Assembly (NCBI RefSeq): GCF_001056295.1
Contig: NZ_JVMD01000015.1
Location: 1-64,000 of the forward strand
Direction of reading: 5' to 3'
Source: Corynebacterium halotolerans
GTDB taxonomy: Bacteria; Actinomycetota; Actinomycetes; Mycobacteriales; Mycobacteriaceae
DNA: 64,000 bases
A program made the position numbers and the translations under genes. Each line of letters opens with the position of its first letter. The first letter of the stretch is position 1. This document shows positions 18,836 through 27,669 of this stretch, piece by piece. The notes beneath the pieces were generated by a model. The model was not told the DNA's origin and ran no database searches. It saw nothing but the letters and a program-made list of their open reading frames with translations.

Positions 18836-20131
18836 GTGGCTACTGAGAACAACAAGGCCGTGCTCCACTACCCCGGTGGCGAGTTCGAGATGGACATCGT
18901 CAACGCGACCGAGGGCAACGACGGCATCGCGATCGGCAAGCTCCTCGCCGAGACCGGTCTGACCACCTTCGACCCGGGTTACACGGCCACGGGCTCGACC
19001 ACCTCCGCGATCACCTACATCGACGGCGGCAACGGCATTCTCCGCCACCGCGGCTACCCCATTGAGCAGCTGGCCGAGCAGGCCACGTTCAACGAGGTTT
19101 CCTACATGCTGATCAACGGCGAGCTCCCCACCAAGGAGCAGCTGGAGAAGTTCAACTACGACATCCGCCACCACACGCTGCTGGACGAGGACTTCAAGAA
19201 GGCCTTCTCCATCTTCCCGCGCGATGCCCACCCGATGGCCACCCTCGCCTCGTCGGTCAACATCCTCTCCTCCTACTACCAGGATGAGCTCGACCCGTCC
19301 GACCCGGAGATGCGCGATCTCGCGACCGCCCGCCTTATGGCCAAGGTCCCGATGCTCGCCGCGTACGCCTACCGCGCCTCCCAGGGCCAGCCGTACCTCT
19401 ACCCGGACAACTCGCTGAACGCGCGCGAGAACTTCATGCGCATGATGTTCGGCTTCCCGTCCGAGAAGTACGAGGTCGACCCGGTGCTGGTCGACGCCCT
19501 GGACAAGCTGCTGATCCTCCACGCCGACCACGAGCAGAACTGCTCCACCTCGACCGTGCGCATGGTCGCCTCCTCCGGCGCCAACATGTTCGTCTCCATC
19601 GCCGCGGGCATCAACGCCCTGTCCGGCCCGCTGCACGGCGGCGCCAACCAGGCCGTCCTGGAGATGCTCGAGGACATCAAGAACAACCACGACGGCGACG
19701 CGACCGACTTCATGAACCGCGTCAAGAACAAGGAGCCGGGCGTCCGCCTGATGGGCTTCGGCCACCGCGTGTACAAGTCCTACGACCCGCGCGCCGCCAT
19801 CGCCAAGAAGACCGCGCACGAGGTCCTGGCCCACCTCGGCGGCGACGAGCTGCTGGACCTGGCCATGAAGCTCGAGGAGATCGCGCTCGCCGACGACTAC
19901 TTCGTCCAGCGCAAGCTCTACCCGAACGTCGACTTCTACACCGGCCTGATCTACCGCGCCATGGGCTTCCCGACGGACTTCTTCACCGTCCTGTTCGCCA
20001 TCGGCCGCCTGCCGGGCTGGATCGCCCACTTCAACGAGCAGGTCACCGACCCGGCCTCGAAGATCAACCGCCCCCGCCAGATCTACACCGGCGAGAACGA
20101 GCGCAACTTCATCCCGCGCGACGAGCGCTAG
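18836..20131 (+). CDS. gltA: citrate synthase
   Basis: A 431-residue type II (hexameric, Gram-negative-like) citrate synthase, condensing acetyl-CoA with oxaloacetate. Catalytic residues H267 (LSGPLHGGANQAV), H310 (MGFGHRVYK) and D366 (NVDFYTG) are present, as is the C-terminal RPRQIYTG. The sequence is very close to C. glutamicum GltA throughout. The GTG at 18836 has GAAAGGGAAG just upstream; the C. glutamicum protein is annotated a few residues longer, and this DNA contains no start codon for that extension. Flanking RamB-like sites and a long leader suggest carbon-source control. Confidence 0.96.
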   Translation: MATENNKAVLHYPGGEFEMDIVNATEGNDGIAIGKLLAETGLTTFDPGYTATGSTTSAITYIDGGNGILRHRGYPIEQLAEQATFNEVSYMLINGELPTKEQLEKFNYDIRHHTLLDEDFKKAFSIFPRDAHPMATLASSVNILSSYYQDELDPSDPEMRDLATARLMAKVPMLAAYAYRASQGQPYLYPDNSLNARENFMRMMFGFPSEKYEVDPVLVDALDKLLILHADHEQNCSTSTVRMVASSGANMFVSIAAGINALSGPLHGGANQAVLEMLEDIKNNHDGDATDFMNRVKNKEPGVRLMGFGHRVYKSYDPRAAIAKKTAHEVLAHLGGDELLDLAMKLEEIALADDYFVQRKLYPNVDFYTGLIYRAMGFPTDFFTVLFAIGRLPGWIAHFNEQVTDPASKINRPRQIYTGENERNFIPRDER

Positions 20132-20153
20132 AAGCCACGGCTCACCGCGGCAA

Positions 20154-20186
20154 CGCCCCGTCCGGCCCTCTGGGTCGGGCGGGGCG
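20154..20186 (+). terminator. gltA terminator hairpin
   Basis: CGCCCCGTCCGGCCC pairs with GGGTCGGGCGGGGCG around a short TCT loop, 23 bases after the gltA stop. The T tract is poor (CGTCGTTTCG). Confidence 0.55.
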
Positions 20187-20332
20187 CCGTCGTTTCGCGG
20201 CACGGCAAACGCCGTCGCCATCCGCCGCCCCGGCCGCCGCACGTGCACTACACTCCTTTGGAAAGAAACCGAACCGACGCGGCGCGTCGGGTGCGCCGCG
20301 CCCGCCGAGCCGCCGATACGAGGAGACTCACC

Positions 20333-20692
20333 ATGACGAAGCCCGAACTCGGCGCCAAGTCCGGCCCGGCCCCCACTGATCTGGTCATCAACGACATCAC
20401 CGTCGGCGACGGCGCCGAGGCGACCCCGGGTGCCCGCGTCGAGGTCCACTACGTGGGCGTCGAATTCGAGACCGGCGACGAGTTCGACTCCTCGTGGAAC
20501 CGCGGCCAGTCGATCGAGTTCCCGCTCGACGGTCTCATCGCCGGCTGGCAGGAGGGCATCCCCGGCATGAAGGTCGGCGGCCGCCGCGAGCTGATCTGCC
20601 CGCCGGAGAAGGCCTACGGCCCCGCCGGCGCCGGCCACTTCCTGTCGGGCAAGACCCTGGTCTTCGTCATCGACCTGCTCGACGTCAAGTAA
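20333..20692 (+). CDS. fkpA: FKBP-type peptidyl-prolyl cis-trans isomerase
   Basis: A 119-residue single-domain FKBP, cytosolic, with no signal peptide. Residues 30-119 carry the family pattern VEVHYVGV, GDEFDSSWNRG, EFPLDGLIAGWQEGIPGMKVGGRRELICPPEKAYG and LVFVIDLLDV (each within the usual rotamase strand order). It catalyses proline isomerisation in folding proteins. AGGAG lies 8 bases before the ATG and TACACT (20249-20254) is a plausible -10 of its own promoter. It follows gltA as in C. glutamicum. Confidence 0.93.
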   Translation: MTKPELGAKSGPAPTDLVINDITVGDGAEATPGARVEVHYVGVEFETGDEFDSSWNRGQSIEFPLDGLIAGWQEGIPGMKVGGRRELICPPEKAYGPAGAGHFLSGKTLVFVIDLLDVK

Positions 20693-20720
20693 CGGGGCGC
20701 GGCCGGAAACGGCGGCGCGA

Positions 20721-20766
20721 AAAAGAGGGGCGCGGCAGGCGGATCGATCCGACCGCCGCGCCCCTT
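20721..20766 (-). terminator. terminator between accDA and fkpA
   Basis: On the minus strand AAGGGGCGCGGC and GCCGCGCCCCTC form a long stem followed by TTTTT, about 22 bases after the accDA stop codon. It also lies 30 bases after fkpA and may end both transcripts. Confidence 0.8.
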
Positions 20767-20787
20767 GCGCGTGCGCGGCCACCGGCG

Positions 20788-22272
20788 TCACGAGCCCAGC
20801 GCGAACTCCCGGTAATGGGCGAAGCGCTGCTCGCGGCCGACGCGCTCGGGGGCGGTCTCCAGCGTCCACAGGGCGTGGGCGATCGCGCCCAGGACCCGGT
20901 CGACCAGCTCGTCATCGTCCTCCGGCTCGGCGATGATCTCGTCGATGACCCCGGCGGACAGCAGTGCCTCGGCGGCGACGCCCTGGGCCTCCATCATCTC
21001 GGGCGCGTGCTCGGTGTCGCGGTGGATGATCGCCGACGCGCCCTCGGGCGGCAGCGGCGACAGCCAGGCGTCGTGCATGGCCAGGGCCCGGTCGGCCGGC
21101 AGCATCGCGAGGGCGCCGCCGCCGCAGCCCTGGCCGAGGATCATGGACACGGTGGGCACGCGGACGTCGAGGAGCGCGGTGAGGGTGCGGGCGATCTCGC
21201 CGGCCATCGCGTTTTCCTCGGCTTCCTTGGTCAGCTCGGCGCCGGGCGTGTCGATCACCGTGACCAGGGGAATCCGCAAGCTCTCGGCCAGGCGGATGGC
21301 CCGCTGGGCGAAGCGCAGCGACCCCGGGCCCATCGGGTCCGGCCCCAGGGGCGGCTGCCGGTGGCGGTCCTGCACGACGATGATGACGGGGCGCCCCGCG
21401 ATGCGGGCCAGCACGGCTCGCACCGCGTCGTCGTTCTCGCCGTCGCCGGTGCCGGACAGCGGCACGGAACGGTCCTCGAGCGCGGCGAGGATGTCCCCGC
21501 CGCCCGGGCGCGACGGTTCGCGGGTGCGCAGGATCGACTCCCAGGCGCCGCGGCCGTCGGGCACGGCGTCCGCCGGCGGCGCCGGCTCGGCGGTCTCCAC
21601 GTCCGGCATGAGCACGTCGACGGTCCGCCGCACCGAACCGCGCAGCCCCTCGGGCGAGATGACGCCGTCGATGATGCCGCGCTCGTACAGGTTTTCCGCG
21701 CTCTGCACGCCCTCCGGGATGCCGGTGCCCGTCGTCAGCTCGACCACCCGCGGGCCCAGGAAACCGAGGAGCGCGCCCGGCTCGGCGAACGTGAAGTGGC
21801 CGGAGGAGCCCCACGACGCCATGACGCCGCCGGTGGTGGGGTTGCGCAGGTACACGAGGAAGGGCAGGTGCGCGTCCTTGTGCCTGGCGACGGCGGTGGT
21901 GATGGACACCATCATCGCGAATGCCGGGGTGCCCTCCTGCATGCGCGTGCCGCCCGAGGTGGGCGACAGCAGCAGCGGCAGGCCCTCGGCCGTGGCGCGC
22001 TCGATGCCGCGGATGATCCGCCGAGCCGTCGCCGCGCTGATCGAACCGGCGAGGAACGAGAACTCGGAGCAGATCACCGCCACGCGGCGCCCGCCGACCT
22101 CTCCTTCGCCGGTGAGCACGGCCTCGTCGACCCCCGACTTCTCGCGGGCCCGGGCCAGGGTGGCGGCGTAGTCGTCGCCGATGTCCCCGTAGTCCGGGGG
22201 AGTGTCCCAGCTGCGGTAAGTGCCGCGGTCGATGACGGAATCGATGAGTTCGCGTGCGCTCGTGCGTGACAT
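20788..22272 (-). CDS. accDA: fused beta-alpha carboxyltransferase (acetyl-CoA carboxylase type)
   Basis: A 494-residue carboxyltransferase with two crotonase-like halves. The N-terminal half (about 1-245, LLLSPTSGGTRMQEG, NPTTGGVMASWGSSGHFTF) matches AccD without its zinc-ribbon; the C-terminal half (about 265-494, DTPGAELTKEAEENAMAGEI, ILGQGCGGGALAMLPADR) matches AccA. This fusion lies at this place in C. glutamicum and is named accDA there. It would move carboxyl from biotin to acetyl-CoA, but its role beside the main AccD1 enzyme is unclear. A -10 box, TAACCT, lies 6 bases before the ATG, so its mRNA is probably leaderless. Confidence 0.85.
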   Translation of the reverse strand: MSRTSARELIDSVIDRGTYRSWDTPPDYGDIGDDYAATLARAREKSGVDEAVLTGEGEVGGRRVAVICSEFSFLAGSISAATARRIIRGIERATAEGLPLLLSPTSGGTRMQEGTPAFAMMVSITTAVARHKDAHLPFLVYLRNPTTGGVMASWGSSGHFTFAEPGALLGFLGPRVVELTTGTGIPEGVQSAENLYERGIIDGVISPEGLRGSVRRTVDVLMPDVETAEPAPPADAVPDGRGAWESILRTREPSRPGGGDILAALEDRSVPLSGTGDGENDDAVRAVLARIAGRPVIIVVQDRHRQPPLGPDPMGPGSLRFAQRAIRLAESLRIPLVTVIDTPGAELTKEAEENAMAGEIARTLTALLDVRVPTVSMILGQGCGGGALAMLPADRALAMHDAWLSPLPPEGASAIIHRDTEHAPEMMEAQGVAAEALLSAGVIDEIIAEPEDDDELVDRVLGAIAHALWTLETAPERVGREQRFAHYREFALGS

Positions 22273-22278
22273 GCCCCC

Positions 22279-22284
22279 AGGTTA
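22279..22284 (-). promoter_or_regulatory. -10 box of accDA, leaderless
   Basis: On the minus strand TAACCT ends six bases before the accDA ATG, so transcription would start at the A of the start codon. No good -35 is seen. Confidence 0.45.
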
Positions 22285-22479
22285 TGGGAACGGAATGATT
22301 TCCGCCCCGCCCGTCCCATCCGTGCCGCCCACCCCTCCTGCGGGCGGCCCCGCCGTCCGGCCGCGCGGTCGCCGGAAACCTGGATAATGGGGATTGACAG
22401 GGCCACGGTCGCGCGTCGAAGGCGCCCGGCGATCGGGCCGCCGCTGGAGACGGGCGCCGAAACGGAGAATCACCCGGCG

Positions 22480-23427
22480 ATGAAGACCATCCTCGACCTC
22501 GACACGGGCATCGACGATGCCCTGGCGCTGGCCTACGCGCTCGGCTCTCCGGAGCTGGAGCTCATCGGCGTCACCGGCACCTACGGCAACGTCCTGATGA
22601 AGGACGGCGTCGCCAACGACCTCGCCCTGCTGGACCTCTTCGGCCACCCGGACGTCCCGGTGTTCCGGGGCGAGCCGCACGCCTCGGCCAAGGACGGCTT
22701 CGAGGTGCTGGAGATCTCGGCGTTCATCCACGGCAAGAACGGCATCGGCGAGGTGGAGCTGCCCGAGTCGCGGCGGCCCGCCGACGAGCGCGGGGCGGTC
22801 GATTTCCTGGTCGATTCGGTCCGCGAGCACGGCGATGACCTGGTCATCGTGGCCACCGGCCCGATGACGAACCTCGCTGCCGCGATCGACCGGGACCCGG
22901 AGTTCGCGCGGAACGCCCGCATCGTCATCATGGGCGGCGCCCTGACCGTGCCGGGCAACGTCCGCCCGTGGGCCGAGGCGAACATCAACCAGGACCCGGA
23001 GGCCGCCGACAAGCTCTTCCGCTCCGGCGCCGACGTCACCATGATCGGCCTCGACGTGACGCTGCAGACGCTGCTCACCTACGAGGAGACGAAGCGGTGG
23101 CGCGACCTGGGCACCGACGCCGGCCGGGTGCTGGCGGACATGACGGACTACTACATCCGCGCCTACGACACCACCGCCCCGCACCTGGGCGGCTGCGGGC
23201 TGCACGATCCGCTGGCCGTCGGCGTCGCGGTCGACCCGTCGCTGGTCACCGTCATCGAGCACAACATGAAGGTCGACCTGGAGGGCGAGACCCGCGGGCG
23301 CACCATCGGCGACGAGGTCCGGCTCAACGACCCGGAGAAGAACGTGAAGGTGGCCGTCGGTGTGGACGTGGAGCGGTTCCTCTCCGAGTTCATGGCGCGC
23401 GTCGGGGCGGTGGCGGCCGATGACTGA
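22480..23427 (+). CDS. nucleoside hydrolase
   Basis: A 315-residue member of the inosine-uridine nucleoside hydrolase family. The calcium-binding motif DLDTGIDDALAL (residues 6-17) opens the protein; VATGPMTNLAAAI, RIVIMGGALTVPGN, EANINQDPEAA and GCGLHDPLAV follow at the usual positions. It splits ribonucleosides to base and ribose. The ribokinase gene begins inside its last codons, forming a salvage pair in which released ribose is phosphorylated. GGAGA lies about 11 bases before the ATG. Confidence 0.9.
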   Translation: MKTILDLDTGIDDALALAYALGSPELELIGVTGTYGNVLMKDGVANDLALLDLFGHPDVPVFRGEPHASAKDGFEVLEISAFIHGKNGIGEVELPESRRPADERGAVDFLVDSVREHGDDLVIVATGPMTNLAAAIDRDPEFARNARIVIMGGALTVPGNVRPWAEANINQDPEAADKLFRSGADVTMIGLDVTLQTLLTYEETKRWRDLGTDAGRVLADMTDYYIRAYDTTAPHLGGCGLHDPLAVGVAVDPSLVTVIEHNMKVDLEGETRGRTIGDEVRLNDPEKNVKVAVGVDVERFLSEFMARVGAVAADD

Positions 23428-24439
23428 CGCGGGCCCGCTTTTCGACGCCCTGGCGTCCGCGCCGGGCGCCGTGGCAGTGATGGGCTCGGCGAACGCGGAT
23501 CTGACCGTCCGCGTGGCCGAGCTGCCGAAGCCGGGGGAGACGATCGCCGGCGGCCCGCTGCAGGTGCTGCCGGGCGGGAAGTCCGCCAATCAGGCGGCGA
23601 CGGTCGCGCGCCTGGGCGTCCGGGCGACGTTCGTCGGGGCGGTCGGCGCCGACCCGAACGGCGGCATGCTGCGCGATTCGCTGGTCGCCGCGGGAGTCGA
23701 CGTCTCGCATCTGTCCGAGTCGGACGCCGCCACGGGCACCGCGATGATCCTGGTCGACGATGACGCCGAGAACTGCATCGTCATTTCCCCCGGCGCGAAC
23801 GGGACCGTCGACGGCGGGTTCGTCGCGAAGCACGCCGACGCCATCCGCGGCGCGGACGTGCTGGGCCTGTGCCTGGAGGTCTGCGACGACGCGGTCGTCG
23901 AGGCCGCGCGCATCGCGTCGGAGGCCGGCGTGACCGTGGTGTTCAACCTCTCGCCCGTGCGCGACGTGCGGGCGGAGCTGCTGGACCTGGTCGACGTGCT
24001 CATCGTCAACGAGCATGAGCTTGCCGCGCTGGTCGGCTCCGCCGCGGCGGCGGAAGGCGCCGAGACGGGCGATTGGTCCGACGCGGCGACGGCGCTGGCC
24101 GCGAAGCACGGGATCCGCACCGCCGTGGTCACCCTCGGCGGCGCGGGATCGGTGGTCGTGGAAACCGGCGACCGGGAGGATCCGGGCGACGCCGCGACCG
24201 CCGCGGTGACCGCCACCCGCATCGACCCGCTGCGCGTCGACGTCGTGGACACCACCGGCTGCGGCGATTCCTACATGGGCAGCCTCATGGCCGGCCTGTC
24301 CTCGGGTCTGCTGGTGTGCGACGCCGCCCGCCTCGCGGCCGTGGTGTCGGCCTACGCGGCGGGCGGCGAGGGGGCCCAGGCCTCCTACGGCACCGCGGAC
24401 CAGGTCCGGGCGTTCGCGGAGACCGGGCGGCGGGGCTAG
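23420..24439 (+). CDS. rbsK: ribokinase (PfkB family)
   Basis: A 339-residue sugar kinase. PfkB signature 1 GGKSANQAATVARLG is near residues 52-66, and signature 2 DTTGCGDSYMGSLMAG (277-292) contains the anion-hole glycines and the catalytic base D283; the usual alanine of TGAGD is cysteine here. An insertion around residues 215-235 is unusual for the family. The ATG overlaps the nucleoside hydrolase stop by 8 bases (ATGACTGA), so translation is coupled. Ribose is the likely substrate from this context. Confidence 0.85.
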   Translation: MTDAGPLFDALASAPGAVAVMGSANADLTVRVAELPKPGETIAGGPLQVLPGGKSANQAATVARLGVRATFVGAVGADPNGGMLRDSLVAAGVDVSHLSESDAATGTAMILVDDDAENCIVISPGANGTVDGGFVAKHADAIRGADVLGLCLEVCDDAVVEAARIASEAGVTVVFNLSPVRDVRAELLDLVDVLIVNEHELAALVGSAAAAEGAETGDWSDAATALAAKHGIRTAVVTLGGAGSVVVETGDREDPGDAATAAVTATRIDPLRVDVVDTTGCGDSYMGSLMAGLSSGLLVCDAARLAAVVSAYAAGGEGAQASYGTADQVRAFAETGRRG

Positions 24440-25686
24440 CCCTTCAGGGCCTGCATCCAGGTGACCCGGGAGCCGGTGCGCAGCACGTTGCGCGGGTAGA
24501 TCTTCGCCGCCACGAAGAGCATGACCACGCAGGCGGCGGCGAGGATCGCGCCCGAGCCCAGCAGCTGCCACCCGGAGAAGCCGCCCATCGCGTACTGCAG
24601 CGGCGCGGTGGTCACCGACGCCGGCGGGATCCACGAGGCGACCCGCATGAACGTGGAGTCCAGCGCCGACCAGCCGAAGGCCGGGACGTAGATGGCCACG
24701 AAGGACAGGATCAGCACCGGCATCTGCGCCGCGCCGAAGTCCTCCATGCGGCTGACCAGCGAGCCGGCCGTGGCGTACAGGGCGGCGAACAGGGTGTAGC
24801 CGAGGATGAAGAACGGCAGCAGCGTCGCCACCGCACCCCACGGGATGGAGAAGTTCTCGGCCAGCCCCGTGATGACGATGGTCACCGAAGCGGATGCGAC
24901 GATCGCGGCCATCATCAGGGCGCCCGCGAGCCCGGCGCCGATGATCTTGCCCGCGAGCAGGTGCAGCGGGCGGATGGTCGCCAGCATGATCTCGACGACG
25001 CGCGAGGACTTCTCCTCGATCACGGAGCTGGCGACGGCGCCGCCGAACATCATGATGCCGGTGATCATCACGATCACGCCGACGCCCACGACCAGCAGCG
25101 CGGCGGCGTCGATGTCCTTCACGCTCTGCGCCTTCACCGAGCCCTGACCGGCCGCCCGCGCCACCGCGGCGGGGTCGCCGCCCTGCGCGGCGATGGCCTC
25201 GGCCTGCAGATGCTGGGCGAGCGCGGCGTTGAGCGTCGTGGCGAGCGAGTCGGGGGCGCGGTCCTGCAGGAGCGCCCACTGGTTCGGCCCGGCCGCTTGG
25301 CCGCCGTCGCCCGTGGCGGGCAGCAGGACCGCGTCGACGGAACCGTCGTCGAGCATGGACCGCGCCTCGTCCTCCGAGGCGGCCGCGCGGGTTTCGACGG
25401 GCTTCTGGCCGGGGACTTCCGGCGCCTGCGCGAGCGCATCGGCGAACGGGGCCTCGCCGACGACGGCGATGACGGTCGGCTCGGTGCCCTGCCCGTCGTC
25501 GCGGGTGAAGTACGCCGCGGCCAGCACGCCGCCGACGGCGAGGACGATGCCGAGGACCAGCGTGACCAGGGAACCCTTCTTCAGCAGGTTCTCGCGGAAC
25601 TCGCGCTTGGCGACGAGCCCGATGGCCGTCGACGCGCGGTAGCCGCCGGAGCGGGTGGTGGGGGAGTCCTTGACTGGGGTGCTCAT
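24436..25686 (-). CDS. ABC-2 type permease (NatB-like)
   Basis: A 416-residue membrane protein. One membrane segment near residues 42-62 is followed by an extracytoplasmic domain of about 130 residues, then five or six segments in the C-terminal half beginning at AALLVVGVGVIVMITGIMMF. ALLLP...VIEEKSSRVVEIMLATIRP is the ABC-2/NatB signature region (VIEEKSSRVVEIML). It would form the channel for the ATPase encoded just upstream, with which it shares an ATGA overlap. NatAB exports sodium; other relatives export drugs or peptides. The substrate is not determined here. Confidence 0.85.
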   Translation of the reverse strand: MSTPVKDSPTTRSGGYRASTAIGLVAKREFRENLLKKGSLVTLVLGIVLAVGGVLAAAYFTRDDGQGTEPTVIAVVGEAPFADALAQAPEVPGQKPVETRAAASEDEARSMLDDGSVDAVLLPATGDGGQAAGPNQWALLQDRAPDSLATTLNAALAQHLQAEAIAAQGGDPAAVARAAGQGSVKAQSVKDIDAAALLVVGVGVIVMITGIMMFGGAVASSVIEEKSSRVVEIMLATIRPLHLLAGKIIGAGLAGALMMAAIVASASVTIVITGLAENFSIPWGAVATLLPFFILGYTLFAALYATAGSLVSRMEDFGAAQMPVLILSFVAIYVPAFGWSALDSTFMRVASWIPPASVTTAPLQYAMGGFSGWQLLGSGAILAAACVVMLFVAAKIYPRNVLRTGSRVTWMQALKG

Positions 25687-26594
25687 GACTGCACGACCTC
25701 CTGGTACAGCTCGGTCAGCGGAATGTGGACGGGCCCGAAGGAGCGCACCGGGCCATGGGAGCGGGCGAGATCGAGCAACTGCTGGTCGACGTCGGCCGGG
25801 GCGCCGTCGGCAAGCGTGACGACGGTCCGGCCGCCCGCCTCGACGCGCGAGGACGCGACGCCGGGGACGCCGTCGGCCCAGCCCTCCGGGGCGGACGGGA
25901 CGTCGACGCCGATCAGCGACGGGCCGGTCGCGCGGAGTTCCGCGACCGTGCCCTCGGCCAACATCTTGCCGTCGCGGATGATGCCGACTCGGTCGCACAG
26001 GCGCTCCACCAGATCGAGCTGGTGGGACGAGAACACGACCGGGATGCCCCGGTCGGCGCGCTCGCGCAGGACCCGCGACATCACCCGGACCGCGATGGGG
26101 TCGAGACCCGAGAAGGGTTCGTCGAGGACGAGGACCTCCGGGTCGTGGACCAGCGCGGCCGCCAGCTGCACGCGCTGCTGGTTGCCCAGCGAAAGGGTGT
26201 CGACCTTGTCGCCGGCCCGTTCGGTGAGGTTCAGCGTCTCCAGGAGCTCGCCGGCGCGGTCCTTCGCGGTCGCGGCGTCCATCCCGTGGAGCCGCGCGAA
26301 GTAGACCAGCTGGTCGAGCACCTTCTCCTTCGGGTACAGGCCGCGTTCCTCCGGCATGTAGCCGATGGTGCGGCGCGAGGTGTCGTCCAGGGGCTCGTCG
26401 CCCAGGCGGACCTCGCCCCCGTCGGTGGTCAGCACGCCCAGCGCGATGCGCATGGTCGTGGTCTTGCCCGCGCCGTTCGCACCGACGAATCCGTAGATTT
26501 CGCCGGGCCGGACGGTGAGGCTCATGCCGTCGAGGACCTGCAATCGCCCATAGGATTTGCGCAGGCCGTCGATGATGAGGGGTCGTCCCTTCAT
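25683..26594 (-). CDS. ABC transporter ATP-binding protein (NatA-like)
   Basis: A 303-residue ATPase. Walker A GANGAGKT covers residues 38-45, the Q-loop region reads MPEERGLYPKEKV, the signature motif is LSLGNQQRVQLA (LSxGN type seen in NatA-like exporters), and Walker B VLVLDEPFSGLD follows, with the switch histidine in VVFSSHQLDLVE. The C-terminal about 80 residues are the DUF4162-type extension of exporters. It pairs with the permease encoded next. It lies third in an operon begun by an HTH regulator. Confidence 0.9.
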   Translation of the reverse strand: MKGRPLIIDGLRKSYGRLQVLDGMSLTVRPGEIYGFVGANGAGKTTTMRIALGVLTTDGGEVRLGDEPLDDTSRRTIGYMPEERGLYPKEKVLDQLVYFARLHGMDAATAKDRAGELLETLNLTERAGDKVDTLSLGNQQRVQLAAALVHDPEVLVLDEPFSGLDPIAVRVMSRVLRERADRGIPVVFSSHQLDLVERLCDRVGIIRDGKMLAEGTVAELRATGPSLIGVDVPSAPEGWADGVPGVASSRVEAGGRTVVTLADGAPADVDQQLLDLARSHGPVRSFGPVHIPLTELYQEVVQS

Positions 26595-26653
26595 GGCGGT
26601 GTTCCTTTCGGTCGGTCGGTTGTCGGGGTGCGTGTGCGGGTCGGCGGCGGCCA

Positions 26654-27232
26654 TCAGTCGTCCGCCATGGTCCAGGCGATGACGATCGTCGGCAGCGAGA
26701 GGATGGCCAGGAAGCAGACGAGGAACGAGATGCCCGCGAAGTAGGGCACGTACCTTGCCCAATCCGGGGCGTCGTTCATCACCCACGTGCCCACGATGAT
26801 GAGCGCGAGGGCCGTGAACAGCCCCAGCCACGTGAACGCCCGGTAGGCGAGGCTGCGCAGCCCCTCCACGCGCTCCCGCTCGTATTCGTCGAGGCACGAC
26901 GCCGGGGCTCCGTCGATGTTGTCGGTGACGATGCCCAGAATCGTCCACGTCGGCAGCGCGATGAAGGTCACGACCATCCAGACGAGGCTCCACCAGGTGG
27001 CGATGGCGCCGGTCAGCGCGGCCGCGAGCAGCACGCCCGCGACGGCGAACAGAACCAGCATCACCAGTTGCGCCACCACCAGGCGCCGCCGCATGGCGCG
27101 GTTGCGCAGCTTCGGGAACCATCCCGCCATCTGCTCGCGGCGCTCGTGGAACTTCCGTTCCCGCCGCGCCTGCCAGCGATCCAGGATCCCGCCGGCCGAA
27201 TGGCCGCCGGCTGTCGGGTTCGTGGGGTTCAT
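26654..27232 (-). CDS. four-segment membrane protein of the ABC operon
   Basis: A 192-residue protein. A basic, soluble N-terminus (about 50 residues, rich in R/K/E) leads into membrane segments near 52-73, 79-99, 130-150 and 160-185. No domain is recognised with confidence. Its ATG overlaps the stop of the regulator gene upstream (ATGA) and the ATPase gene follows 59 bases later, so it belongs to the same transcript. It could be an accessory subunit of the exporter or a sensor for the regulator; both are inference. Confidence 0.7.
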   Translation of the reverse strand: MNPTNPTAGGHSAGGILDRWQARRERKFHERREQMAGWFPKLRNRAMRRRLVVAQLVMLVLFAVAGVLLAAALTGAIATWWSLVWMVVTFIALPTWTILGIVTDNIDGAPASCLDEYERERVEGLRSLAYRAFTWLGLFTALALIIVGTWVMNDAPDWARYVPYFAGISFLVCFLAILSLPTIVIAWTMADD

Positions 27233-27561
27233 CGCGTCTCCTGTTCCTGGGCGGGGGTTCCGCCGGTGGACGGTCGGTCTGGTCGGGGGGCCGGTTCCCC
27301 GGCCCGCGGATAGAGGGTGGCGGACATCGGCGCGAATTCCTCGCGCGAGAACACGGCCTCCACGGGCAGGCCGAAGACCTCGCAGATGCGGAACGCGAGG
27401 TCGAGGCTGGGGTAATGGTCCCCGCGCTCGAGCGCCCCGATGGTCTGCGGGTTGACGTCGACCGCCTCCGCCAGTTGCGCGCGGCTGAGCCCGCGTTCCG
27501 CGCGCAGCACCGCCATGCGATTGAAGATCGGCCTCTGTGGACCACGTTTCACCGGGCTCAT
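27229..27561 (-). CDS. XRE-type helix-turn-helix regulator
   Basis: A 110-residue protein. Residues about 15-68 form the HTH: MAVLRAERGLSRAQLAEAVD, then VNPQTIGALERGDHYPSLDL as recognition helix, close to the YozG/PBSX Xre group. The C-terminal about 30 residues are proline-rich and disordered. It heads the ABC exporter operon and probably controls it. The ATG at 27561 lies exactly where transcription from the TTGACA promoter should begin. Confidence 0.88.
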   Translation of the reverse strand: MSPVKRGPQRPIFNRMAVLRAERGLSRAQLAEAVDVNPQTIGALERGDHYPSLDLAFRICEVFGLPVEAVFSREEFAPMSATLYPRAGEPAPRPDRPSTGGTPAQEQETR

Positions 27562-27568
27562 GCAACCG

Positions 27569-27597
27569 AGTGTTGTGAAAACCCAACGGTTTGTCAA
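27569..27597 (-). promoter_or_regulatory. leaderless promoter of the regulator-ABC operon
   Basis: On the minus strand: consensus -35 TTGACA (27597-27592), a 17-base spacer and AACACT (27574-27569), then 7 bases to the ATG at 27561. The spacer holds the near-palindrome AACCGTTGGGTT, a possible operator for the regulator itself. Confidence 0.65.
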
Positions 27598-27669
27598 TGG
27601 GGTCGGCGAGAATTCCCCGTTTGAAATTGAAAATGCCTTGTGGCGAGGAACACACGTACCCTGGTAACC

